Source of the DNA: an uncultured Lachnospiraceae bacterium
Lineage (GTDB): Bacteria; Bacillota; Clostridia; Lachnospirales; Lachnospiraceae
Assembly: GCA_947176065.1 (NCBI GenBank)
Contig: CAMWPB010000014.1
Span: 1 to 64,000, forward strand
DNA: 64,000 bases
Direction of reading: 5' to 3'
Under the pieces are notes generated by a model. It did no database searches, was not told the DNA's origin, and worked only from the letters and a program-made list of their open reading frames with translations. A program made the translations under genes and the position numbers. This document shows positions 53,839 to 62,588 of this stretch, piece after piece; the stretch's first letter is position 1, and each line of letters opens with the position of its first letter.

Positions 53839-55287
53839 TTATCTGTTCACTGTGATTTCCGGATAGGTAGCCTCTATCTGGTCATAGAAATTGTTCCACG
53901 CCTCTTCCTTGTTCATCTCGCCGGTCTTGATCGCTGTGGTCGCCCTGCCCCACTCGTCGCCGATAAACTTGTCGTATCTGGTAACCTTGGAATAGTCGAT
54001 TCCCTCCGCCTGCTCGAGCCAGAACTTGTAGAGCTGCTGCCCGCCGTAAACTTCGTTTTTGTCCTCCGCATGCGCTTCCAGCACGGGAATCAGGGATACG
54101 GTATCGCCCTCGGACTTTTCAATCCACCAGTTTGCGGTGTCCTCATTCAGGGTACAGAACTTTAAGAAGTCCCACGCCTGTTCTTTTCTCCCGGACTGGG
54201 AGGAAATACCGATAAAGGTACCGCCGCCGAAGCCGTAAGCCGGGCCGGAGCATACACCCCACTTGCCGGAAGTGCCCTGCACATTGTCTCTCATGGTCAA
54301 CACGCCCCAGGAAGGAAGGCCGAAAGCGAACACCTCCGTCTTATCCAGATCCTTTGTCGCCTCCGCAAACCCTTCCGCATCCCACACGTCAACGGAATCG
54401 TCCGCGTAATTCTGGATATCGGCGGTCAGAATCGGCACCTCGCCAGCCATCGCCTGATACCAGGGAGTTGACCACTGGTTTGCATACGCCGTGTAATCGT
54501 CCTGATAAAGGTAGACGCACAGATCCTGATAATCTTTTCTTCCCTGATCCACATTCAGTACCCCGTCAATTACCCATGCGGAGTCGCCGGAGAAATAGTT
54601 GATTTCCGCATCGGAAGCGAAAATACGGTAACCCGCGTCTTTCAGGGTCTGTGCCGTCTCCAGAATGGTGGGATAGTCCGCAAACAACTGACCAATCTCC
54701 TCCGGGTCTTCCGTGCCAAACACCGTCTGCGCAATGTCTCTTCTATAATAAATGCCCGCCGGGGTAATCTGATAGGAGATTGCTCTCTGGATGCCGTCGG
54801 CATCCTGTCCTACGTCCCAGACGTAATCCACGATCTGATCCGCGTAATCCTGCGCATTATAGGGCGCCTGGTTCAGATCCTCGAAGTAGCCCGCGTCGTA
54901 AAAGTCTTCCAGCATCTGCGGTTCGCCTACGATGATATCCGGCTCTTTTTGTCCGCCGTTCAATGCGGTCTGCACCTTGGTCACATAGTTGGCAGGCTCG
55001 ATGACCACCGTCTCCACCTCGTTGCCCGTCTTCTCATGGTAGTACTCCGCGAACTGCTCCAGATCCTTCGCCAGCGTCCAAACCACTAATTTATCCCCGC
55101 CGGATGCCGAAGTACCGCCATCCGCCTGTGCGTCACCCGCTTCTCCCGCATCCGTCCCGCTCTGCGCCGCACCGGAATCCGAGGCTGCGCCGCTCCCGGA
55201 AGAGGCGCCGTCTGTGCCGCCGCATGCCGTCAGGCTAAATATCATGGCTGTTGCAAGCATAACAGAAATCACTTTTTTCAGTTTCAT
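53839..55287 (-). CDS. Sugar ABC transporter solute-binding lipoprotein
   Basis: A 482-residue lipoprotein; signal peptide ends in SLTAC (Cys20), then a Ser/Gly/Ala/Asp-rich linker of about 45 residues. The binding fold shows LVVWTLAKDLEQFAEYYHEKTGNEV at its start, the usual first strand and helix of CUT1 binding proteins. AAAGGAGG lies seven bases before the ATG at 55287. It precedes the MalF- and MalG-type genes, so it should deliver substrate to them, most probably an oligosaccharide cut later by the GH30 and phosphorylase. Confidence 0.92.
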   Translation of the reverse strand: MKLKKVISVMLATAMIFSLTACGGTDGASSGSGAASDSGAAQSGTDAGEAGDAQADGGTSASGGDKLVVWTLAKDLEQFAEYYHEKTGNEVETVVIEPANYVTKVQTALNGGQKEPDIIVGEPQMLEDFYDAGYFEDLNQAPYNAQDYADQIVDYVWDVGQDADGIQRAISYQITPAGIYYRRDIAQTVFGTEDPEEIGQLFADYPTILETAQTLKDAGYRIFASDAEINYFSGDSAWVIDGVLNVDQGRKDYQDLCVYLYQDDYTAYANQWSTPWYQAMAGEVPILTADIQNYADDSVDVWDAEGFAEATKDLDKTEVFAFGLPSWGVLTMRDNVQGTSGKWGVCSGPAYGFGGGTFIGISSQSGRKEQAWDFLKFCTLNEDTANWWIEKSEGDTVSLIPVLEAHAEDKNEVYGGQQLYKFWLEQAEGIDYSKVTRYDKFIGDEWGRATTAIKTGEMNKEEAWNNFYDQIEATYPEITVNR

Positions 55288-55363
55288 AACATATCCTCCT
55301 TTGGTTATCCCTTTTTGTGTTCTTTCTCTGTTCCACATTTCGTTTCGTCAGCTGATACTTAGA

Positions 55364-55369
55364 TTATAA
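55364..55369 (-). promoter_or_regulatory. Possible -10 box upstream of the binding-protein gene
   Basis: TATAAT on the minus strand, 77 bp upstream of the ATG. No good -35 hexamer is at the right distance, so an activator-dependent promoter is possible. Confidence 0.35.
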
Positions 55370-55421
55370 AATTCCCGTGTTTTCGTTATAATGTCTCAAA
55401 TTTTACAATGGTATCATTTTT

Positions 55422-56765
55422 TTAGCAGTCCGTTTTATAGCATACGGTATGAATGGAATGCGGGGTAAGTATCGTCTCCTTCCCGCAGCCTTCCTCCCTG
55501 ACCGTTACGGGGACTTCCTGTTCCGTCTTATTTAACAGAACCAGCACACGCTCCCCGCCCGGGTTTAAGAATGCCGCCGCCTCCACCGCGTCGCTGTAGC
55601 GGGTCATACCGATCCGTACCGCACCCGGCTCGATATGGCGGCTGAAATGGCCGATATAATAGTAGGACAGCCTTTTCTCAAAGGTATCCTCTTTGGGATT
55701 GCACATAATCGGCGCGGCACAGAAATTCCCCACATGGTTAGGCCCGCCCGCTGCGTCCAAAAACAGATTCCAGTCGAAGGAGGCGCTGACCCCCGCATTC
55801 AGATTGCCCATGATATCGTGGGCGTACATTTCCGCCTTCTCCACTTCCCCGGAATCGGCAAAACGGGAATACTCCACACAGCCCTCCGTAAAAAACACTT
55901 CTTTGTCCGGGTACTGCTTCCGAATCAGCTCTGCCGCCTCGAAATGGTCTCCCGTGTACCAGTGCACGGCCGCCCCTCTCACATACTTCCCGGTCTTTTC
56001 ATCCGCCAGCACCTCCTTGAACCGCTGATAGGCCTCCTCCTTGTTGTGATCCCATACAAAAATGCCGATATCCGAAAGTCCCGCCTGCGCAAGCGCCGGC
56101 CCCAGATGCTCCCGCACAAAGAGCGCTTCCTCCTGCGAAGTATAAATGCAGGAATCCCAGGTCTGCACCGCCATAGGCTCGTTCTGTACCGTCAAAAAAG
56201 CAATCGGAACGCCCGCCTCCCGGTACGCTTTGATAAACTTCACAAAATACGCCGCCCATGTCCGGTAATATTCCTGCTTCAGCTTTCCGCCGTTGTTCAT
56301 CTCCCCGTTTGTCTTCATGAACGCCGGGGGAGACCAGGGCGAAACAAGAAATGCCATATCCCTGTCACATGCTCCCTGCGCGTCCCGGATCAGGGGAAGA
56401 ATTTCTTCCCTGTCGTGGGCAATCGAGAAGGTTTTCAGTTCCTCATCCCCGTCCTCCACATAAGCATAATTCCCCAGCGCAAAATCACAGCTGTTCATGT
56501 GGACTCTTCCCAGATGATACCGCAGTCCGTCCCGCCCGAAATACGCCTCTATCATTTCCTTTTTCCGGGCGTCCCCCATAGCCGCATAATTGTGCGCCGC
56601 GCTTTCCGTGAAAGCCCCGCCGAACCCCCGCAGTTTCTGGTAAGCCACATCCGGGTACACATTGACCACATGCATACAGTCCCCCATCTTTCGCGCCTCA
56701 CACACCGTCTCCTCCCAAAACTTTCCGGCCGTATAATCCGTCACATATTCTCTTATTTTTTTCAT
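55422..56765 (-). CDS. GH30-family beta-glycosidase (cytoplasmic)
   Basis: A 447-residue enzyme without a signal peptide. A GH30 (beta/alpha)8 barrel with side beta domain: QKLRGFGGAFTESAAHN near 43-59, SPWSPPAFMKTNG near 142-154, TVQNEP with acid/base Glu196 and FFTEGC with nucleophile Glu294. Retaining GH30 enzymes include glucosylceramidase, beta-glucosidase, beta-1,6-glucanase and beta-xylosidase; the subfamily cannot be fixed by eye. It lies between the phosphorylase and transporter genes, so it probably acts on imported oligosaccharides. Confidence 0.9.
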   Translation of the reverse strand: MKKIREYVTDYTAGKFWEETVCEARKMGDCMHVVNVYPDVAYQKLRGFGGAFTESAAHNYAAMGDARKKEMIEAYFGRDGLRYHLGRVHMNSCDFALGNYAYVEDGDEELKTFSIAHDREEILPLIRDAQGACDRDMAFLVSPWSPPAFMKTNGEMNNGGKLKQEYYRTWAAYFVKFIKAYREAGVPIAFLTVQNEPMAVQTWDSCIYTSQEEALFVREHLGPALAQAGLSDIGIFVWDHNKEEAYQRFKEVLADEKTGKYVRGAAVHWYTGDHFEAAELIRKQYPDKEVFFTEGCVEYSRFADSGEVEKAEMYAHDIMGNLNAGVSASFDWNLFLDAAGGPNHVGNFCAAPIMCNPKEDTFEKRLSYYYIGHFSRHIEPGAVRIGMTRYSDAVEAAAFLNPGGERVLVLLNKTEQEVPVTVREEGCGKETILTPHSIHTVCYKTDC

Positions 56766-56824
56766 TATTTTTCATGTCCTCTCTATTTTTTCAAATCATT
56801 GCGAAACCCATCTCAGCGTATATT

Positions 56825-56959
56825 AATTGTGCAAATAGCATAACCATAAGCAGACCCTTGGAAAACGTTGGTACTTGGCGAGGTTCTTTCGAGCCTAGTA
56901 CCATTACGTTTGGAACGGAGCGAAAGCGCGTCTGCGTTGGTTATACTATTTGTGCAATT
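56825..56959 (+). repeat. GNRA-hairpin palindromic element, copy E
   Basis: Arms AATTGTGCAAATAGCATAACC (left, split at 20 bases) and the complementary GGTTATACTATTTGTGCAATT, with some G-T pairs. Core: AACG/CGTT, central hairpin GGTACTTGGCGAG / CGAGCCTAGTACC with a G-C pair where others have A-T, seven-base loop, mini-hairpin AGC-GAAA-GCG. It lies between the phosphorylase and GH30 genes. It belongs to the same subfamily as the copy at 19911. Confidence 0.85.
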
Positions 56960-56988
56960 TCAACACCCTTACCCGTGTTTCGCACCCT

Positions 56989-59900
56989 CTATCCAATCCA
57001 AATCTCAACCCGCTCCATCCTGCCTGCCCGGATATCCTGCGCCAGCTTTCCAACGGCATATGCCGTCTCCACATCCGCCTCGTTACCGTTTTTATAGGTA
57101 AAATGCATACGCCTGACCGCGTACTGTCCCGGTATGTAATCCCGTTTTCCTTCCGCCCGGTACACCACCGCCGTCTCTCCCAGAAGCGTCGCCTCTATCA
57201 CGCCGTCCTCAGGAATCAGATAAGCGGGAATGGCAGGTTCCGGAGCAAAGACAAGCACGCCGTTTTCCATTGCAAAGACATGCCGCCCGAACATCATCAG
57301 CTTCCACATGCTGATGAACTCAATGGTGGAGCCGGAAAGTCTGGCCACAAATCCCTTTCCGTGAATCTCCTCATTGGGATTCCTGCTGCTTGCGATAAAA
57401 GATGAATTTTCATATATGCTCCTTCCATACACCGCCGGATCAAGAAAGGGCACCGCTGCCTTATGGAAGTCACAAAAAAATTCCTCATACATGCCGCTGC
57501 GCAGAAGTTCCAGCAGATACTTATACTCCATATGCAGCCATATGGACTCGTTTTCCAGCCACCCCGGTGTAAAGGCGCAGGCTCTGCCCAGCTCATAGGA
57601 CGCCTGTTCCAGGGAATCGTTCACCTTATACATGGACAGTTTCTCATCATACAGGCCGCTGTTTTTCACCTTCTCATACAGGGCTTTCTTCCGCTCCGGC
57701 GGCAGATTCAGTTTCAGGCAGCGGACAGGCCCTTCCAGAAAGGCCGGAACCGGTTTCACCTCAAACCGAAGCGGCACAATCCCATCCGCCTTCTTTTCAT
57801 AGTCCTTCACCTCGTAAGAAAAATAGGTCGGACATATCTCCTCCCCGAAGGCGCAGGCTTTTTCGATGCCGCGTTCCACGAACACCTGCCACTCCTTTAA
57901 CGCCTCCGCCAGCGTTTCTCCCGCATACGTTTTCCTTTTGCCGGAAATACCGTGATAGGTTTTATCCCAATAAAGCTCCTTCACATCATTGATCCGGTTC
58001 CAGAAGGAAAGGATTTCCCCGTCCTGCGCCAGACTGTCTTTTTCCAGCCGCACTACCAGCCGCAGTTCATCGATAAAATCGCCAAGCTCCTCCGTAACCG
58101 CCACTTCCCCCGGGAATCTTTCCAGCGCGGAAACCGTATAGCAAAGCATCCTTGCAAGCTCGTAAGTCTCCGCCATCGAAGAGCCGAACAACCCCGGCAG
58201 ACCGTTCAGCGCGTCATACCATCCGGGCTTGCCACCCTCCATTTCAACGCCCATGCCGTAAGCGTCCAGCGCCGCAAATTTCGTGGCGCACAAAAGGAGC
58301 AGCTTTTCCATCAGGGTGACATGCACAACCTCCCCTTTGCCGTACTGCGCGCGCACCAGCTTCTCCGCACCGCTTCTTTTGCTCTGCTCATCCAGCGCAT
58401 GATATTGGCGAAGCCCGTTTTCCGTCTCCACATAGCGCCTGCCCCGCGGGTTAATGCGGATCTGAGACAGGAAATAGGTATAGTCCTCCTCGTAAAGCAT
58501 CTCCCGCTCCCTGTCAGGATAAATCTCCAGATAGTCCTCGATCAGATCCAGATTATAAGTCCAGTGGTCGCTCCAGTAACCCTCTCCGAAATTCCCGTTC
58601 ACCAGACGATCCGCGAAATCGATGACCTGATAAAAAATCGGTTCCTCCCACTGTCCCAGCGTGTCGTCAAGCTTCGCCCACAACGCCCCCGGCGTAAAAG
58701 GCTTTTCCGTAAAGGCCGTAAGCTCTTTTGCTGCCGCTTCGCCCAGTCCGTCAAAAAGCGTCCCGGCCTTTTCTGCGTCCAGCCGGTAGGTCAGCTTCTC
58801 CACCGCCAGCGGGTTATACCCGTCCAGTTGAATCAGACTGTAAAACATACGGATATTTTCCCTGCCGACAAAAGGAGCAAAAAAAACGTCGCATCGGCGG
58901 TTCTGGTTCACGTCCCGGAAATTGCCGTTTCCCTGTGAGAAAAATTCCGGCAGCATGGAAAAATAGTTATAATCCCGTTCCAGATCCCCATGCTTTCTGG
59001 AATAAACATAATAGAGCTTATTATTGCCAAGGGGAATCGGACAGCCGCCCCTTAACAGGTTATCCATATAGGTATACCGACAGTAGATATCGAAATTCTC
59101 TGAAGCGGTTTTTGTGGAAATTCCCCTGCAGAGCTCCCCGATCAGTCCCTCCGCCTCCGCCTGCTTCTCCTCAAAATAAGCGCCGTCTCTTTTTTCCGCC
59201 AGAAACCGTTTCAGACAGTCCTTGTTCTGTACCTGTCCGATCACCTCGTACAGCGTGAGCGTCTCTCCCGGCTTTAACTGCCTGCCCGTCCCGTAAAAGC
59301 TGCACGGGAGAAGGTTCGCCACAGCCTGCTTCTGCCCGTACACGCCTGCCAGACCATCCTGTGCAAAGGAAACCGCCGTCTGGAGAGAGCAATCGTAAGC
59401 AAACACCGCCTCCGGGTCAACCACCGGTTTCAGAAGCGTCCCATCCTCCAGACAGGCGAAGGAGAAATTGCCTCCCGCGATCTCCCGCACCGCCGCGCTG
59501 TCAGCCAGACTTGCGCGCACGCGGAAAAACGGTACGTTTTCTTCCAGATCCTCCGTCTGCATCCATGCTTTTGCCGTCTGTGTCATATTTTTCATGCTGT
59601 CCGCATCCACGCCGTAGGGAATCAGCGCGGGCATACCGTCCAGAATTTCCAGTGAAATTTCCCGTTCGTCCTCATTGGTAACGCTCACCTTTCTGACAAG
59701 CGCACCGATTTTCTCCCCGGGCAGAATAAAGTAGTCCACATCGGTAAGGAGCTTTTCCTCCTCATTCTTTTCCCGCAGGGACAGGCCGTTCATGCCTATT
59801 TCCATTTCCTGCTCCCATTTTTCCTGCGAGAAACACTCCAGATAATTCTCGTCTTTGCGAAGAAAGGTACGAAAGCCCGTCCGCTTCACATTCTGGTACG

Positions 59901-60096
59901 CCACGTGGGCCGGATAAAACTCCATGATCGCACAGTCCTTATTGTCTACGCCAAAGCTGACAACACCCTGTCCGCGGTTTACATAATAGCACCAAATCGG
60001 AATGCCGTGCAGACCCGCAATCCCCGGCAGAAAACTCGCAAAAGTTGACTTTCTACCGTAATCCTTCATCCTGTATTTTTTCTGCTCCTGTTTCAT
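56989..60096 (-). CDS. Clan GH-Q glycoside phosphorylase (GH94-like, possibly GH161)
   Basis: A very large (1035-residue) cytoplasmic protein. The N-terminal beta domain has the cellobiose-phosphorylase-like opening [18 protein letters not shown] and [12 protein letters not shown]; the (alpha/alpha)6 domain has [39 protein letters not shown] (near 375-415). The size is about 200 residues above classic GH94 and matches GH161/GH149-type beta-1,3-glucan phosphorylases. It would cleave a beta-glucan oligosaccharide with phosphate to give a sugar 1-phosphate. The catalytic Asp cannot be fixed by eye. The start at 60096 has GGAAGAGGCGT upstream. It is the first gene of the glycan operon. Confidence 0.75.
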   Translation of the reverse strand: MKQEQKKYRMKDYGRKSTFASFLPGIAGLHGIPIWCYYVNRGQGVVSFGVDNKDCAIMEFYPAHVAYQNVKRTGFRTFLRKDENYLECFSQEKWEQEMEIGMNGLSLREKNEEEKLLTDVDYFILPGEKIGALVRKVSVTNEDEREISLEILDGMPALIPYGVDADSMKNMTQTAKAWMQTEDLEENVPFFRVRASLADSAAVREIAGGNFSFACLEDGTLLKPVVDPEAVFAYDCSLQTAVSFAQDGLAGVYGQKQAVANLLPCSFYGTGRQLKPGETLTLYEVIGQVQNKDCLKRFLAEKRDGAYFEEKQAEAEGLIGELCRGISTKTASENFDIYCRYTYMDNLLRGGCPIPLGNNKLYYVYSRKHGDLERDYNYFSMLPEFFSQGNGNFRDVNQNRRCDVFFAPFVGRENIRMFYSLIQLDGYNPLAVEKLTYRLDAEKAGTLFDGLGEAAAKELTAFTEKPFTPGALWAKLDDTLGQWEEPIFYQVIDFADRLVNGNFGEGYWSDHWTYNLDLIEDYLEIYPDREREMLYEEDYTYFLSQIRINPRGRRYVETENGLRQYHALDEQSKRSGAEKLVRAQYGKGEVVHVTLMEKLLLLCATKFAALDAYGMGVEMEGGKPGWYDALNGLPGLFGSSMAETYELARMLCYTVSALERFPGEVAVTEELGDFIDELRLVVRLEKDSLAQDGEILSFWNRINDVKELYWDKTYHGISGKRKTYAGETLAEALKEWQVFVERGIEKACAFGEEICPTYFSYEVKDYEKKADGIVPLRFEVKPVPAFLEGPVRCLKLNLPPERKKALYEKVKNSGLYDEKLSMYKVNDSLEQASYELGRACAFTPGWLENESIWLHMEYKYLLELLRSGMYEEFFCDFHKAAVPFLDPAVYGRSIYENSSFIASSRNPNEEIHGKGFVARLSGSTIEFISMWKLMMFGRHVFAMENGVLVFAPEPAIPAYLIPEDGVIEATLLGETAVVYRAEGKRDYIPGQYAVRRMHFTYKNGNEADVETAYAVGKLAQDIRAGRMERVEIWIG

Positions 60097-60178
60097 ACGC
60101 CTCTTCCTTTCCTCTTTTCTCAGGACTGCCGCCCCGACCGTTTCTCTCATCCTACATAAAAGAAGAGGTACGCATGAA

Positions 60179-60206
60179 GGTATCTTTTGTTATTTTGGTA
60201 TCTTTT
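60179..60206 (+). promoter_or_regulatory. Direct repeat GGTATCTTTT in the phosphorylase / ECF-S intergenic region
   Basis: GGTATCTTTT occurs at 60179-60188 and 60197-60206, 18 bp apart, in the 243-bp region between the divergent phosphorylase and ECF-S genes. The same region holds an imperfect hairpin (60214-60240) and an extended -10 TGCTATAAG for the ECF-S gene near 60294. AraC-type regulators such as YesN bind direct repeats, but the spacing is only suggestive. Confidence 0.35.
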
Positions 60207-60339
60207 TTTTAGAAACCGCCTCCGTTTTTCGGACGCGGCGAAAACTGGTATGCTAAAAATTTTGCAAATTGGTACTTTTAAAAAAGCCAGTTTGCTATAA
60301 GATAGGGGTAGTGTTAAGGTTAGAAAGGCGGATTGCATT

Positions 60340-60942
60340 GTGAAAAATGAGAAATTACTGAAAGTCGTATTTACGGGCATTTTTGCCGCATTATCCTATG
60401 TGGTATTCACTTTTTTACAGATCAAAATTCCCCTGCCCGGCGGCGATGCCACCTCAATTCATCTGGGAAATGCCGTCTGTGTGCTGGGTGCGCTGCTCCT
60501 CGGCGGCGTATACGGCGGACTTGGCGGTGCCATCGGTATGACCATCGGCGATCTTTTTGACCCGGTTTATGTGGTCTACGCTCCCAAAACCTTTATCCTG
60601 AAATTCTGCATCGGCCTGATCACCGGTCTGATCGCTCACAGAATCGCGCATATCAGCACTGAGACCGACACCAGAAAGGTATACAAATGGTCTCTTGCCG
60701 CCGCTGTGGGCGGCCTGCTGTTCAACGTGATTTTTGACCCGTTGGTCGGTTATTTTTACAAACTGGCAATTCTCGGGAAACCCGCCGCGGAGGTAACGCT
60801 TGCGTGGAATATCACCTCCACCTCCATCAACGCGGTAACCTCCACGATTGTGGCTGTTCTGGTATACAACGCGGTGCGGCCGGCACTGAAAAAATCGGGA
60901 TTGTTTTTTTGCGTGCATAAGCAGAGTCAGAAGACGATATAG
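60340..60942 (+). CDS. ECF transporter S component (vitamin-binding membrane subunit)
   Basis: A 200-residue membrane protein with about six hydrophobic segments. The core (SIHLGNAVCVLGALLLGGVYGGLGGAIGMTIGDLFDPVYVVYAPKTFILKF) is typical of ECF-ribofla-type S components, which bind a vitamin or similar molecule and dock to a shared EcfA/EcfT module. The ligand is not clear and I see no riboswitch. Start GTG at 60340 with AAGGCGG eight bases upstream. The last nine residues (192-200) are encoded inside the left arm of a palindromic element, so the natural C-terminus seems to have been replaced. Confidence 0.82.
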   Translation: MKNEKLLKVVFTGIFAALSYVVFTFLQIKIPLPGGDATSIHLGNAVCVLGALLLGGVYGGLGGAIGMTIGDLFDPVYVVYAPKTFILKFCIGLITGLIAHRIAHISTETDTRKVYKWSLAAAVGGLLFNVIFDPLVGYFYKLAILGKPAAEVTLAWNITSTSINAVTSTIVAVLVYNAVRPALKKSGLFFCVHKQSQKTI

Positions 60943-61034
60943 ACAGGATACATGCTTGCATGTAAGACTGTCCATGTCGGTTTATGACGAGCAACGCGAA
61001 CGAGAAATGCAGAACATTTCGAGTCTGCTTATGC
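60915..61034. repeat. Palindromic element overlapping the 3' end of the ECF-S gene
   Basis: GCATAAGCAGA (60915-60925) and TCTGCTTATGC (61024-61034) are perfect inverted repeats. Inside are a TACATGC-TT-GCATGTA hairpin and a CGAGAAATG / CATTTCG hairpin. The arm shares CATAAGCAGA with the arms of the GNRA-family copies at 56.8 and 20.0 kb, but the core is different. Confidence 0.6.
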
Positions 61035-61047
61035 AAAAACGTTAAAT

Positions 61048-61092
61048 GGAAAGAGGCGGGAGGTTTACATCATGTATCCTCCCGCCCTTTCC
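61048..61092. terminator. Bidirectional terminator between ECF-S and pspC genes
   Basis: GGAAA..GGCGGGAGG and CCTCCCGCC..TTTCC form a long stem with a 14-base loop. Its position between the convergent genes suggests it ends both transcripts. T-runs are short. Confidence 0.65.
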
Positions 61093-61108
61093 TCATTTCT
61101 TTCTGTTT

Positions 61109-61318
61109 CTACATTACAATATCATTGTTCTCAGGTATTACAACCGCCGCTATGAAGTAGACAATCAGTCCCATGCCTACGCTCGCAGCGGAGCACAGCG
61201 CCCAGACCAGCCGCACCAGCGTAGGGTCTATGTTCAGATATTCCCCGATTCCTCCGCAGACACCGCATATCATCCTGTTTTGTCTTGATCTCATCAGTTT
61301 TCTTACATCGTTGTTCAT
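61109..61318 (-). CDS. PspC-domain membrane protein
   Basis: A 69-residue protein: SRQNRMICGVCGGIGEYLNIDPTLVRLVWAL is the PspC signature, followed by a hydrophobic helix (AASVGMGLIVYFIAAVVIP). PspC domains act in envelope-stress responses. The start at 61318 (MNNDVRKL) has AAGGAGG upstream; a longer frame lacks conservation. Last gene of the padR-DUF1700-DUF4097-pspC unit. Confidence 0.9.
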   Translation of the reverse strand: MNNDVRKLMRSRQNRMICGVCGGIGEYLNIDPTLVRLVWALCSAASVGMGLIVYFIAAVVIPENNDIVM

Positions 61319-61402
61319 TCCCTGCTCCTCCTTATTCTTTACCGCACCTGTGTAGTGTGCGAGCAGTCTCACTGCCAAATAGTTTACATAACACCCCGTG
61401 CC

Positions 61403-62488
61403 CTACTCCTCAAACATTACGTCTACATTTCCCATATTACAGTTTATATCAAACTTACTGTTTTTTCCACTGTTCCATGATTTGACCGTCGCAAGACCGC
61501 TGCGGCTGTAACTCCCCACCGAAACACTGCCCATGCCACACTCCACGTTGTAGCTGTGGTCGTCCTCCGATCCGGTCAGGTGCATAACGATCTGGCCCAT
61601 ATCGCACTCCATATCCAGATCTCCCGACAAGGTTCCGGTAATCTCGGCCAGCCCCATGCTCACTTCCACATCCGTCTCACCTCTTACCGTCAGTTCGTCA
61701 ATTCTCAGATGTCCGGCACCGATCTCGATATCCGCCTTTCCGGCTGTGATGCGGTCGGCAATAAGCTCTCCGGCACCCACAAGAAGGCTCAGTTCATCTG
61801 CCTCAAAACCGTTCACCTCAATCAGTCCTGCCCCCAGATTTACCTTCATCTGCCGCGCGTTAATGAATATGCTTCCCATAAATCCTGCGCCCATTTCTAT
61901 GTCACACTCTTCCAGCGCGCATCCTTTCGGCAGCCACAGATAAACGGTGTCATTGGCTCCCCTGCGCCAGTTCCCGAGATGGTGCTCCACCTCATTTTCA
62001 ATAGACAGCTCACTTCTGCCGTGCTCATTCTCTATGGTGTAGTACGGCCTGTTGGCATTGCCGTCCACAAGGAACCACACATGCGCATCCTCGGATTCCA
62101 GAATGAGCACATTGCAGTCCTCCACGTCAATATCCAGACTGCCAAGGGTTTCCGCCGTGAGCGCAAGCTGCTCCTTATCTCCTTCCAGCCTCTTCAGCGT
62201 GCTCTCCATCTCACGGTCTATCGTCGCACGGATCTCCCCTATATCCTCTAAATCCTCTATCTCTTCTATATTCTCCAAATTGTTTCTGTCATATCCCGTT
62301 GACCGCCAGAAACCGATCCGCCAGTCACCGGCGACGTCCCTATACCAGCTAAGCGGAATCGTATGCCATCCGCCCATCTCCGAAAGCTGCCTGAAACCTC
62401 CAAGCAGTCCGCACACCACGCTGAGGACAAGCCCCACAAGAAACAAAACCAACGCTGTCATCAGACAGCCCTTCGTAAACTTCTTCAT
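61403..62488 (-). CDS. DUF4097-family beta-strand membrane protein
   Basis: A 361-residue protein with one N-terminal transmembrane helix (about 8-30), a variable region with an acidic coiled stretch (NLENIEEIEDLEDIGEIRA, near 75-95), then a right-handed beta-solenoid of DUF4097 repeats (about 190-361; AGFMGSIFINARQMKVNLGAGLIEVNGFEADELSLLVGAGEL pattern in successive turns). These proteins are membrane-anchored and probably exposed outside. They accompany PspC/PadR genes in envelope-stress modules. The start at 62488 has AAGGAG eight bases upstream. Confidence 0.85.
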   Translation of the reverse strand: MKKFTKGCLMTALVLFLVGLVLSVVCGLLGGFRQLSEMGGWHTIPLSWYRDVAGDWRIGFWRSTGYDRNNLENIEEIEDLEDIGEIRATIDREMESTLKRLEGDKEQLALTAETLGSLDIDVEDCNVLILESEDAHVWFLVDGNANRPYYTIENEHGRSELSIENEVEHHLGNWRRGANDTVYLWLPKGCALEECDIEMGAGFMGSIFINARQMKVNLGAGLIEVNGFEADELSLLVGAGELIADRITAGKADIEIGAGHLRIDELTVRGETDVEVSMGLAEITGTLSGDLDMECDMGQIVMHLTGSEDDHSYNVECGMGSVSVGSYSRSGLATVKSWNSGKNSKFDINCNMGNVDVMFEE

Positions 62489-62525
62489 GCCTTTCTCCTT
62501 TTCCGCGCTGCTTTTTGTGCATAAA

Positions 62526-62588
62526 CGAGTTTGTGGCAAGCAACGCGCAGACACAAATCTCGCGATTGAAAATTTTTAATTTTCAATC
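62526..62588. repeat. Two hairpins between DUF1700 and DUF4097 genes
   Basis: CGAGTTTGTG (62526-62535) pairs with CACAAATCTCG (62552-62562) with one bulge. GATTGAAAA (62564-62572) and TTTTCAATC (62580-62588) form a palindrome that contains the DUF1700 stop codon. They may reduce expression of the downstream genes in the operon or stabilise the mRNA end. Confidence 0.55.

Noticed and set aside
60214..60240. Terminator in the phosphorylase / ECF-S intergenic region
   Set aside because: A GC-rich hairpin exists but no T-run follows on either strand; the T-run precedes it.
60150..60340. Vitamin riboswitch upstream of the ECF-S gene
   Set aside because: I looked for TPP, FMN, cobalamin and folate (THF) conserved boxes and saw none; the region is AT-rich with only weak hairpins.
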